64,000 nucleotides of DNA from Tetracladium setigerum (taxonomy: Eukaryota > Ascomycota > Leotiomycetes > Helotiales): positions 2,170,001 through 2,234,000 of the forward strand of contig PZJY01000012.1 of assembly GCA_031472005.1 (NCBI GenBank). The letters are read 5' to 3'. Every line of letters begins with the position of its first letter. Position 1 is the stretch's first letter. Shown here in pieces: positions 43,850 through 54,789 of this stretch. Made by a program: the position numbers and the translations under genes. The notes beneath the pieces are model-generated. The model was not told where the DNA came from. It searched no databases and worked only from the letters and a program-made list of their open reading frames with translations.

Positions 43850-46560
43850 GCAAAAAGGGATGTGGTCTAGGACCATATGCCAGTCGAGACAATCTTTGTG
43901 TAAGAAAGACTAAACACTATCCAACCCCACGCTTTAATTTCAGGAAAACTAACCCACCAATATCGATCGAACGAGTCCTCCAAGCACGACCCCCATCAAC
44001 GGCAACATCCAGACATTACTACATCCCTCGACAGAGGAGTAGAACCGCCGAGGCAGCAAAGGAAAAGTACCGAATCACAGAAAAGTCGGTGACAGGGTTC
44101 ACAACGGAACTAGAGGAAGCCAGAGAGCATTTCAAGACATCCAATAAGCAATACACCAGAGCCCTTGGCTGAACATAAACAAGCTAAGCGAAGGAGGAAG
44201 AACACCTGGGCCCAAGAATCACTCCATCGGCAGAAATTTTTGAACGTAGAGGATGGAAAAGAATTATAGTATCTGGCAAGATGGTCAAGGGAAAGAGGGA
44301 GCAGAGCAACTATATTCACATCTGATGTTACCAGACTAGACGGTAAAATAGCGGAGGATGCACAAGCCGAGGCAGAGAAACTGGATAAGTCTTCTTCCCT
44401 CGGCTACTAGAGGCGGAACTTTCCAGTCTCTTACTCTATACCTCTGCGAGATCGTGCGAAGAGTGGGTGGGTATCACCTAATAGGAGGTAAGAGAAGCAC
44501 TTAGAGCAGCCACCCCTTGAAAGACAAAGGAGTTAACGAGAATTAAGATAAGCTCCTTGAGATGGGAGTGGAGGAATTCATGCCCCACCTTATCAATATC
44601 TCTAACACTTTAACGAGACTTGGATACTTCCCTATTAAATTTAAGCCACTAGTTATAGTGGCTCTCCGAAGCTAGGCACAGATAACTACTTATAGCCCAA
44701 TTCATACCGACCTATCGCACTGATGAACACTCTCGGCAAGGCACCCGATGCAGCAATCCATTTTTATGCGGAAAGATAACAACTACTGCCCCGTACACAC
44801 ATAGGTGGAAGGAAGCGGCTGTCATGCGAACATGGAATAAACCTTCTTTTGGAAAATATTAACTCTATCTCGAGGAAGAATAAAGTTGCTAACTTACTTT
44901 AAAAAAACGTGTCAGGCATATTCGATAATATTTCATACCAACGATATATCCACAACCTCATATCGCACATTAGATCACAAACTACCTCCAGTGACGCAAG
45001 ACTCATATCAAGCTCTTGGAAGGATCAAGCGTGGATCACGACGGGGCAACAGGAATTCCACAAGGCTCCCATCTCTCCCCAAAACTGCATCTGTTCTTCA
45101 AGGCCGACCTAATTGAAATTGCTTGATTAAAAGAGCTAGGAACAGGGTACACCGACGACACTAGCTCCCGCGTGGAGGGATCGTCAACAGAGAACAGTCG
45201 ACTTTCGACAGGGTAGAACGGGCAATACAGCCAACAACACACGCAAGATACCTGGGTGTTATACTTGGCTCCGAACTCAACGGACAAAAGCACGTGGAAC
45301 ACATCAAGGGAAAAGTAGGGAAATCAATCCAAGGTGTACGAAGGTGTACGATCTATTGACGGAGCCCGCTGGCGATGATTAAACTATTAAAGGCGAATAT
45401 TATCCTACAGATGGCTTTCGTACACTCAGTATGATGGATTGTTACCGCATTCTTCGGTAAGAAGACATACTAGAAGAACATAATCAAAGTCCTAAATAAA
45501 TTCCAAAAGGAAGCTCTCTAGGCAGCCACGGGAGTAACCCACAGCCGCATCCATTATCAAAAGCAAGAGATACACCCTTCCAACCCGTCTTCGACTCGAT
45601 AGAAAGACGGTCCTGACTGCAAAGAGAATCATAGCATCGCCCATGCAAAGCCTCATCATCACTCTGAGAGGGGGATTCTCAAGACGCCAAGTAGTCCTCA
45701 CCACTTGAAGAGATTGAAGCAAGAACGACTGCCACCATCGGCAGATAAGCTTGTATTAGAATTGAGAAATGGATCCCCATTGTCACCCCACCATGATGGA
45801 CACAAAGATTAGAATCACCCCCGGACGCAGAGATAGCAACAACCGAGCACGAAGAGCTCCGCAAGGACAATTTCACTGTATATATGCAAGTCTTCATGGA
45901 TAGAAGTGATATCAAGGGCACTATTGGAACGGCAGGAAACACACCACCAGCTCAAAGGTGCTATCAAAATAGGCCCATCAAATTAGTCACGGTGTGGTAA
46001 GAATATGGCGACGAAGAAAGGACGAGGAAGAATGAGAAAGCTCACTATCCTCAACAATAACCAAGCGCTATCCTGTTAGCTCAACAACCCAAGAAATAAT
46101 CTGAACAGATTATTCTAATAAGAATCCACGAACTCGCGAAAGCCCTTTGAAGGAAGAACATTAAGATCACTATTAGTTGAATCGTAGCTCACACGGGAGT
46201 CGAAGGCAATGAAGTGGTCGATGAGATGCAAAGAGAGCCACTAGATGGAGCTCGAAAAAAGAAAGGAGGCCTAAGCCAGGAGGTAATTTGATGCCATAGC
46301 TCCCTCAACTTCCTCTCCTTTTTTAAAATGCTCATCATCAAGTCGATCGACTACAGATGGGAATACCTATGGCATTCGCCAATTTCTCAATCGACACATC
46401 GATGTCATCTACCCGTCTGAGCTGACTCCTCTGCACACATTCAGATACGGATCGATGATTGATTCGTCGAATAGGCTCAGCATGGCGCAAATGCGGAATC
46501 TCGTACCAAACCGCAAAAGATATCTTCTGCAAGCGTGAAGACTACGCAGTAGAATAACTC
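43850..46560 (+). mobile_element. Decayed non-LTR retrotransposon (Tad/I-like) remnant
   Basis: Short plus-strand pieces in shifting frames, separated by stops, follow the order of a LINE ORF2. Near 44760-44960 are PRTHIGGRKRLSCEHGINLL and a run resembling VSGIFDNISYQRYIHNLIS (the reverse-transcriptase D-G-A-F-D-N-V region with substitutions). Near 45840-45960 is YMQVFMDRSDIKGTIGTAGN (RNase H start, where TDGS is expected). Near 46190 is IVAHTGVEGNEVVDEMQ (RNase H HxGxxGNE/AD motif). No intact ORF remains. The 5' part (43840-44170, ending in EAREHFKTSNKQYTRALG) may be ORF2 linker sequence. The element is dead, with no visible target-site duplication. Confidence 0.7.
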
Positions 46561-47080
46561 TCATACGCCTCAAGGCCCTATAGTTTTATAGCTTCCATGA
46601 TTGATAGAAGATTTAAAAACTATCCGTATTATATTGAATTTTTATGATATTATATAAACTATTTGTTTAGACTAGGCAAGAAACCGTGAGTTTAGAAATG
46701 GAAGAATAGGCGGGCCTAACAATAGAGTTGAGAGGCACGGCAGCAACTGAACCCCGAGTGCCTGACACTAAGCATTAAAATTAATTACAGCAACGGAAGG
46801 AGGAGAGTGGACATTATCTCGAGCCACGATGACGTCAATGTCATGCTTATCCCTAACTTTTAGGGTTTGTTACGGTTGTGGCTTAGTAGAATCGATTTTG
46901 ATCGATGCTTAGTAATCTCTGCAGGCCGTATTTTATGCAACATGATGTAATCACAAGCCATATCTTGGAAAAGCGGTCAGTTAAGCATTTCCCTGCATTT
47001 GAAGCTTTCTGAACCATTTTTATATGTTTTTAATCGTGGTACAGTGTTCAGTTGTCGTTCTTATTTTGTTCTGAATCACT
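46561..47080. other. Intergenic, A/T-rich
   Basis: About 520 bp between the retroelement remnant and the next gene. The left half is very A/T-rich (TATTATATTGAATTTTTATGATATTATATAAAC), possibly the element's 3' end. The right half is the promoter of the gene at 47081. No gene. Confidence 0.4.
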
Positions 47081-48112
47081 ATGTCTCGCGATTACAACAG
47101 CGTAGACTTACCACGGGCCTCGACTCCTTTTGAGCTCAAGGAGATAGTCAACTCAGCTATCGTATCCTACGCTTCCGAAGATGAGCGTGATATCGTACCA
47201 CAAGCATCCAGGCCTTTCCGGCGTGCAACAACCACCACGAAACCAAAGCGAAGCCCCCTATCTTCCATACCCTCCGAGTCACTTATACCGACCGTGAAAC
47301 GTTCTGCGACAATCTCCAACAGAGACAATGTTGTGCAAGTTCCATCTAAATCGGCCACTTCAACCACAGCTTCCACTGTACCCGCCTCAGACCTCATCGC
47401 CCTATCGCCACAAAATACAAGGAGCGACGAGCCCATAGCCTATGCCTTCGGACTTTCACACCTTCCCGACAATGAGTTCAACGAGTACACAGTATGGAAT
47501 GCCTCTCTTTCCAACATGCGCGTATGCCCCACCGACCTTGCAACTTCCTCACCAACCTATTATTATGTTGAAAATCGCGCCTTCATTCCCTCACACCCAG
47601 GCGTAACCCTACACCTAGGGAGCGACAAATCTGCCCCCACAATCGCAGTAGCGCATCTCGATTACTTTTCCACCAAAAATCTACTCGGGTTGGGCAATCC
47701 ACAGACAAACCCACTGGGCATGAAATGGGAAAAACTCCACAAAGAATCTTTCTGGACGCACATGCGATACACCTTTACCTTTGACTTCGGGATCGGGGAG
47801 GGTGAGGCTACAAGATTCGGGGATCATAGTGGAGTGCGGAAATTTGAGTGGCATCGTACCAAGAACGTCTACTGGATACTGGACCAACCAGATCTAGTAC
47901 TGATTGAGGAGGGCACACACGACGTTTATGCGGAATATAAAGGGAATAATATGGGCCAGGTCCAGAAACAGCGCGGAACTTTAAAGGTGAAGAAGGGGCT
48001 TGGAGAAGGGTGGGAGAGAATGGTTGTCTTGGCCTGGGCTAGTATTGTTGAATTGCAGAGAAGGCGAACAAGGGAGAGGAGGGTAACGGCTATCTTTGGA
48101 AAGATTGTCTGA
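47081..48112 (+). CDS. Hypothetical protein, possible tubby-like/LURP-like C-terminal fold
   Basis: Single exon, 343 aa, ATG in good context (ATCACTATGTC). Residues 1-115 are disordered, Ser/Thr/Pro-rich with basic patches. Residues about 120-343 look like a beta-rich domain: YYYVENRAFIPSHPGVTLHL, APTIAVAHLDYFSTKNLLGL, MRYTFTFDFGIGEGEA, FEWHRTKNVYWILDQPDLVL, VYAEYKGNNMGQVQKQRGTL, and a final helix (WERMVVLAWASIVELQRRR). The alternation of strands and the terminal hydrophobic helix recall the fungal tubby-C-like families, which I offer only as a possibility. It sits intact between a dead retroelement and decayed genes. Confidence 0.65.
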   Translation: MSRDYNSVDLPRASTPFELKEIVNSAIVSYASEDERDIVPQASRPFRRATTTTKPKRSPLSSIPSESLIPTVKRSATISNRDNVVQVPSKSATSTTASTVPASDLIALSPQNTRSDEPIAYAFGLSHLPDNEFNEYTVWNASLSNMRVCPTDLATSSPTYYYVENRAFIPSHPGVTLHLGSDKSAPTIAVAHLDYFSTKNLLGLGNPQTNPLGMKWEKLHKESFWTHMRYTFTFDFGIGEGEATRFGDHSGVRKFEWHRTKNVYWILDQPDLVLIEEGTHDVYAEYKGNNMGQVQKQRGTLKVKKGLGEGWERMVVLAWASIVELQRRRTRERRVTAIFGKIV

Positions 48113-48329
48113 GGGATAATAGAATTAATAAGGTGTAGTTGCTGTTGGATTTGCATACTTGCACGGCGTTCAGAGGTGGCGTATATATCCCTCCAATTGC
48201 TTAATTTCAAGAGTTTTAAACCCAACGGAAGATATCAAAGACTTTGGGGATAATGATGGGTACACCTAGATTTCGAAGACAGTATCAGGATGTTGTTAGA
48301 GTTGCATAGCCACCCGAGTCCTAAAATTA

Positions 48330-49660
48330 TCAAGGAACGATAGCGAAATTACTAACAGCAATCCAAGCCGGACATAATCGGGATTTCGATTCATGAAAAT
48401 TCTCAAACCAGACACAGAGGCTTCCGTCGGAGCGAAAGGTCCAAAGAAACCAAGGTTACACCAAGCGCCAGCACGGCCTATTCAAACCGCTGCCATTTGT
48501 CAAACCATTTTCGAATGACCTCCCTTGATAATCCAGGTGGGACTACTCATAGTGATACCGAAAGGAACGAGATTCTTGCCAGCGTTGATCAGAATAAGCG
48601 TCTTGCTAGTGGACTGCGAATGAGCATCAACTACTATAGAAAGAACAACAGATGGTAGACAGACTAGTACAACTGCTTGTATGGCAGTACTAACTGCAAT
48701 GGTGAGGATATTCCCATTGATGATATAAGCGAAAACGAGTAAACCATAACTCCTACAACTCTACAACCCTGATAAGTATGTACTCTGGAGAGCATTCTGA
48801 AATTTAGAAATCTACCTTTACCTAACCCCGATGTAGTGTTTGCCATGTTCCAGCCTGCGCGGAAGTTTTGATATAGCTCAGGCCGATGATGGATCATTCG
48901 GAGCTGCGCTGAACTTTTGCTACAACCTTAACTTTACCAAATGTTAAGTTATATTCTTGTAGCCCTTGTGGTTTCTATTTTTGATGACTGAAATCCCTCG
49001 CTAGTTATCGAGTTTCTTCCTCTGTGCCATCGTTTCATAGAATCAAACCATCCAACTTTCAACTCAATATTCATTACCATCGCTCACAAAGTCTCGCTTG
49101 AAGACCTGTGAGAAATTACATTAGCAAAGGGAATGTCTCATAGTATCTCGAGTGCCCTTACAAACTCAAGAACGATCGAAGAGCCAGGAGGAGACTATGT
49201 CACAAGCATGCAATAAAGAATATCTTAGATTCACCACCCAAAATTTGCGCATCATTGGACCGCATGAAACTTGTTCATTAAGGAAAGGGATAATTCCGAT
49301 CTCATGAACATTGCAGAGTACGCTGAAAGATACGATAAAGTCAGCCCTATCAAGCCCGGCAGAGGTCCCAACAACTCGAACCAGTTGGTATTGAGACGAG
49401 CATTATTCTTGTAAAAAGCCTGGATCTTGGAGCCTAGTGAAGTAGCTGCATCATCGATGAACGAAAATTGGGCAGATTTTTCGACGAGGATTCACCTGGG
49501 ATTTCCAACAATGACTGTGCCGAAAGAACTTTACTAACACGATCCGTAGCTCCAGCTCACAACGAGGATTAAATTGAAGACAATATGCCAATGGATGCTC
49601 TCTCACCAGCTTCTCACGGTCATGAAGAATCACCTTTCAATGTTCTAAACCAAGTCAATC
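48330..49660 (-). pseudogene. Probable decayed membrane-transporter gene
   Basis: Minus-strand fragments in several frames carry long hydrophobic stretches: LLVFAYIINGNILTIAVSTA, VVLVCLPSVVLSIVVDAHSQ, LILINAGKNLVPFGITMSSP and farther upstream LPGLIGLTLSYLSAYSAMFM. The order and the GKNLVPFGIT segment resemble the last helices of a fungal MFS carrier. Stops and shifts between them exclude a working gene. The family call is weak, but the membrane character is clear. Confidence 0.35.
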
Positions 49661-50007
49661 TTTTAACATCTAAGTAATAATAGATAGGGAGGAAGTGCTG
49701 GAAAACTATTGTGGAGACAAGGCTCCGCGAGAAACACAACAGTAGCAGTATCATTACCCGGCTTCGGCCGTGGCCTACCTTAGCTAGAGAAATACAAGAT
49801 TTTCCACTGATTTCTAATTATTATCGGCTGAGTGTGTCTGGGTTATTGCTATAGAATGGGGCATATCGTGTTCCAGCAAAGGGGATGTTAGAACGAGGGC
49901 CTTACTACAAGGGATGATAGAAGTTATTGATTTGAACGATTTAGAATCTAATTGTATTGAATAACGCGGCGTCAGGCTTCCTCGCTATAAACCAAATACT
50001 GTACACT
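49661..50007. other. Intergenic without recognisable features
   Basis: About 350 bp of mixed sequence inside the decayed accessory zone. Nothing supported. Confidence 0.35.
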
Positions 50008-50345
50008 TTAAGCGTAGTCTTAGATGATGGTTACAGACAATTTGAAGTCCTATGGTCACTCATACCTCTAAAGAACCTGAAGGCATGCGCCAAATAGAAA
50101 GTTGCTGCATGAGCGCATACAAAAACATGTCGAAGGTCGCAGTAGAGTGCCTCCAATCTGCTTCCTTATTTAAAGGTTTAATAAAATACTATAAACCAAC
50201 CGTAGGCTTGTGTGATAGTTACAGTATTTATAATGGACAAGTCAAAGTGCTTTGGTCACCATAATTCTAAAAAGACTGGAATAGGAAGTTGCTGCAGGAG
50301 GGCATATAAAAACATATAGGACGTCGTAGCAAACTGCTTCCAAGG
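50008..50345. repeat. Diverged direct repeat (two copies, ~190 bp period)
   Basis: Copy 1 (50008-50165) and copy 2 (50198-50345) share GATRGTTACAG, a TATGGTCAC or TTTGGTCACC segment, TAATTCTAAA/TACCTCTAAAGA, the block AGTTGCTGCA-GAG-GCATA-AAAAACAT, and CTGCTTCC. The order is the same throughout, so this is an old tandem duplication. A further 640 bp (50346-50983) before the next remnant hold nothing recognised beyond a probable promoter. Confidence 0.6.
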
Positions 50346-50983
50346 TTATATTATCGTGAAGCACAAAAGTCTCACTAGCGGTACTATTGGGTGGCGAGGG
50401 GGGTTGGAGCGCGGCATGATTTGGCCAAATCCATAATATGCGCTTGCTCTTGCTACTTTGAGCATGCCATTTTCCTGGGATGAGTTGATAGACTGTTGTC
50501 CATTCATCAGCTTAGCATGGTATTCCGTCATTGAGGAATACCCGGTCTACACAGCTTTCATCAACCATAGGTTCGGGAGTCATGGTCGTAGATATGTCTT
50601 AGATAATTGCGCGAAGTAGCTCGGCGTTTGTCTATAATGCTTGGATCGATACCGTCATCTTCTGCCGTAACATCAGACATAACGAATCCAAGTCGTTCAG
50701 CCCATTCTTGGCAGATATAAAATATGACAGAAGTTATGTCGATACGCCACTTGCTGCATTCGGTCCTTGTAGCGGTGGCCCTTGACCCTTAGAGTTTGGG
50801 CAACTACAGTACTCCACTCCGCACATTTCCGCCCTCTTTTCTTTCTTTCATTATTCATTTTTCACGCGTCTCTACATCCAGATAATTCTTTTTTCGGAAA
50901 TGTGCGTTGATTTGAACAAAACTTGGTCGGAACTACTTCTTTTAATTTTCGTCAATCCATGAGCTGATATCCGAGCCAAGACC

Positions 50984-52452
50984 ATGAATTCAACCTCATC
51001 AATCCGTGGCGGAAGCCAACTTGCCCCTCCTTCTATCGCATACAAAATATACATTGTTATTGCCATTGCGTCTTTCTTTTCTCTTGTGCTGTTGTGTGTC
51101 CGTCTATACACAAAATTCTTTTTAGTTAAGAATATTGATCTGAGCGATTGTAAGTATATTTCTGCTGATCTAGAGAACCAGCTAACCTTTGCCGTCAGAC
51201 CTAATCACTTTTGGTTTTGTAAGATTTTCTATACCGGAAGAAATTAATCTTTTGCTGATCGCTTCAAGCTTGGATCTTGCGGGGAGTCCCTCTTGCAAAT
51301 TGCCTGTAAGTCGTTCCAAACCTGTAGACATTGACCAGGTGACAAGGTTAACTAATAAACAGTGACATGGAACGGGCTTGGGAAAAATATCAAGGATGTT
51401 CCTGCAGCGCAACTGCAAATGTTCTTTCGAGTAAACTCCGCCCTTATGATTGTCCCCATTCCTCCTCTGTCGAAGATCAACAGATGAGTTACTAACTCTT
51501 GACAGCTGGGAGCACTTGTCGGCCCACCAGTCTACAACTTTGGAATCCTATGTATTAAATTATCAATTCTCACACTCTACCTAAAACTCGCCGCTCATCG
51601 CAACATTCGATTCCTCATATATCCAGTCATAGGGATAGTCATTGGGCACAATATAGCTGGACTTTTCTCCGGTTTCTACCTGTGTACCCCGATTCGGCGT
51701 TACTGGGACTTCAAAATCACAGATAAATGTGCCCGTCTCAACAAATACTTTCTTGCAAACGCTGCACTAAATGTTACGATAGATTTGGCGTTGCTTCTTC
51801 TACCAATTTGGCTTCTTAAACCATTGCGTGTTCCAAAGCGGCAAAAAATTGGCATCTTGATAGTGTTAATGATGGGGTCCTTGTGAGTTTTCTATAACTA
51901 CCAACAACAATTCCTAAAATCCATAGTTGAGCAGTTAAAAATGGCAGTACTAACTTTTGGATCCATGAAGTGTAGTAATTATAAGTGTCATCCGACTTGC
52001 ACTGATCCCAAGTGGTTTACGCAACCCTAATCTCACATGGCGCTATGTGAAGAACCTCAATCTAATGTGAACACTTCATTTCACCACCTATTTTCGACAT
52101 CACTAATTAACTACAGCACACTCGAAATGAACATTGGCATAATCTGCGCCTGCCTCCCTAGTCTTAAAGCTTTCGCCAGAACCCACTTCCATTGATATTC
52201 GAAGAGAAATCCAATCTCGCTCCCCCTTTCAGAGCGGGTACACGCCCTATGAACACACTTAGTGACACAACGCAGCAAGGTAACAGTAACTACTGGAGTA
52301 GCACGGAAGTACAAAAAACTCAGTCAAACATTGGGAGTGAAAGTCGGACGATTGATAGCGCAATTTTAGTGGATACACTGAAGCGACCCGTTCGAGTCTA
52401 TCATCCTGCTGGAAACAGAACAGACGTGGAAGGTGGAAACGACGAAGCGTGA
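50984..52452 (+). pseudogene. Rhodopsin-domain (Pth11-related) integral membrane protein, damaged
   Basis: The first exon begins at ATG 50984 with helix 1 (IYIVIAIASFFSLVLLCVRL). The following helix-2 region is missing or shrunken (51150-51300 gives only SLDLAGSPSCKLP). Later exons are recognisable: VTWNGLGKNIKDVPAAQLQM, KLSILTLYLKLAAHRNIRF, AALNVTIDLALLLLPIWLL, IISVIRLALIPSGLRNPN and EMNIGIICACLPSLKAF. These are hallmark segments of the fungal rhodopsin-domain family of seven-helix proteins. After AFARTHFH the frame stops, while a tail (IFEEKSNLAPPFRAGTRP) continues one frame away near 52190, again as if one base were lost. Family certain, activity doubtful. Confidence 0.6.
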
Positions 52453-52466
52453 TCAAATGAAGAAGT

Positions 52467-52769
52467 ATGATTAAGTCTCATCGTTATTATTTATCTATTT
52501 TATTTTTATTTATAGGTTGTTCTCCGAATTACGAAGAGGGGGAGGAGGCAAATGTGAAGAAGACAGCGGGCAAGGAGATAAAGCAGAAGCAGACCGAGAA
52601 CGAGAAGACACAGGTCAAGAAGACAGAGGATGAGGAGATAGAGGGGGTGAAGAAGATAGAAAAGGCGGAGAAGGCTCAGGAATTAGAGAACATAAGGCAG
52701 GTGGAGAAGACAGGAGGTGGAGGAAAGTCCAGAGAAAGAGAGGGCTACCCAAGCACGCCAGATAATTGA
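52467..52769 (+). other. Lys/Glu-rich low-complexity open stretch
   Basis: A purine-rich plus-strand segment encodes an ~70-residue run of EK, KK and EE (KTEDEEIEGVKKIEKAEKAQ). It lies just after a TTATAG acceptor-like site, so it may be a terminal exon of the damaged rhodopsin-domain gene. It could equally be a simple-sequence tract. I do not claim a gene. Confidence 0.3.
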
Positions 52770-52822
52770 AGCCTTCTCTTCCAAAGTTTAGATTCTCAGC
52801 AAAACACATTAAATTCTTGACC

Positions 52823-53591
52823 ATGATTGGAGCAGGTCAGCACGCATCGTTTTTCGAATTGCGTGTGGAGGAGAGACATTCGCCTGCAAGATTGTAAGTT
52901 TCAGCCCCACACGCTTTCTCCATTCTGCTAATGCATTCTAGCACAAGCATGATGAAAATACTATCAAAGATGAAGTATACCCCGTTTTCGGCAAATACTC
53001 CAAACAAGAGTCTGTCGCACATGGAGTTACCTATATGCAGTTACCTATATGCAGTTACCTTCCCTCTTCAGCAAAGTACGTCTACTCGGCCCCAAGTCCT
53101 GCCCCGATGCTTCGGGTATGTGGAATTCACGAAACCACCTCAATGCGAAGATGAACAGTATTTCTGACACTCTGGTAGTTTTCCGCTCTCAGATAAAAAC
53201 GACCACCCCTCGAAAGAGACGCCATACATCCATGGATACTTTTACAACGCCCGCTCGAGATGTGATTTTTGGGGCGTTATCCTTGAGGAATTATCTTGTG
53301 TCCCAGATCCACACCTCTACACTCCAACGCTACTTGATGATGGAAGACGGGGGATGGAAGAATTACACAGGTATGACGTTATTCACGGCGATACATCTGT
53401 CTATGTAAATGCGGTCGTGGTAAATGGTAAAGGCTTGGATGATGAGAAGTGTATCCGTTGGATCGATCTCAGCTTAGCTCATGACATGAGCAGATTGACG
53501 GAAGCTGGATTGACGAAAGCGAAAGAGATTGATCTTTGAGATTGGGAACGTGTAGTTGAGGCACTTAAGAGAGACGATGGGGACAATTAGC
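52823..53591 (+). pseudogene. Remnant of a fungal kinase-like (HGD-motif) gene
   Basis: Fragments in different frames: MIGAGQHASFFELRVEERHS (glycine-rich start), VYPVFGKYSKQESVAHGVTY, YIHGYFYNARSRCDFWGVIL, then in one frame LHRYDVIHGDTSVYVNAVVV, followed by IRWIDLSLAHD. The HGD...N...(I/V)D(F/L)S series is the catalytic-loop/metal signature of fungal protein-kinase-like or aminoglycoside-phosphotransferase-like families. The normal spacing is disrupted and a stop follows EIDL at 53537. A perfect local duplication (GTTACCTATATGCA, twice from about 53026) breaks the frame. Confidence 0.5.
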
Positions 53592-54789
53592 TCATTTGCT
53601 CTGTAGCTTCGGCTTGTAGTCTTGCTGTGTATTGTATTAAGCAATGTATTATTGAACAATTTTGACTAATTACTTTCCTCTGTGCCATAAATTCACGTAC
53701 TCCTCATTCCTACTTTAACACTCATTACACTTAATCCTGTTCTGTTAGATACATAAGCGCGATAAATCCTGACATTGAATATATTCTGGTCAAATCTCAC
53801 TACCTATTTGTGTATTGGAGTATCGGTACTTTCAACATGGAGACCGAAAAAAATTACTCTGAGTATAGGGATTGCCCGATACCTCGAGTCCTTCGGCTCA
53901 ACTATGTTATCCGGCCTGGGTGCCGCTCATAGGAATTTCCCATGTTGAACCTGCCGACAGCATTCGTGATGTTCGTTATCTGCATTCCCATGATTTCTTT
54001 AGCTATCCTCTAAGTTTTGGAACACCCAACTGAGCAGGAGCACTTAGTTAAAGATTTAGAGAAGGATATTGTAGCGGGCAAGGCGGTCGTTCCTGTACCT
54101 AACAGAGCGATTGAAGCTTAATTTGTTGTTTATCTAGAAGCCATAGAGACTCCATGGGATATTTTTCTTGCTCAGGCGCAATAACATTGCAGCTGCTACG
54201 ACTAGAAGACTATCTGTCATTGGAATGAGGAAAATGGGAACAATATAAATTGCACGATCACAACGAAAGCAGCGGGCGGTAACGTTGCTATCTCCAGTCT
54301 CTGCTCATTATTGGGAGCTAAGCCTTAGATGTAGTCATCATCAATTGACAAACTGCTAGTAGAATTTGCTAGTTCGGGTAAGCGTTGACATGTCTTTAAA
54401 GTGAGTCCTCGCTGGTCACTGGCAGGAATTCAGAGTCTGGGACATAGCGCATGTCCCCAGGTAATTCAACCCGAATACTACTGTTCTCGTACCGGGGTCA
54501 TTGATTGGGTACTGACTTTCAGCTCGCCTAGTAAATTATTTTTCGGCGTTGCCGCTTCAAGCCATTCCTGGTGATTCCTGATCTCGTGATTTCGTAATAT
54601 GGCCAAGACAATCGCGGTCAATTCTCACGTGAGATGTCTGTCTGCCAACGCCAATGTTCTCTCGTATACACCTTCCAACCAAACCTTCTTCTTAATTTAA
54701 AGTCTTCTTCCTTAAAATCTTCTTTTACAAAGCTTGATAAGCTACGATTATTTTTGGATTCCGTATACTTCCAACACCATAGTCAAGTC
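53592..54789. other. Intergenic, 1.2 kb, no gene seen
   Basis: Mixed sequence with no supported coding region. An in-frame upstream ATG at 54634 would add 52 residues to the following gene, but its T/K/S/L-rich product is unlike the family, so this part is treated as leader. Confidence 0.4.
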
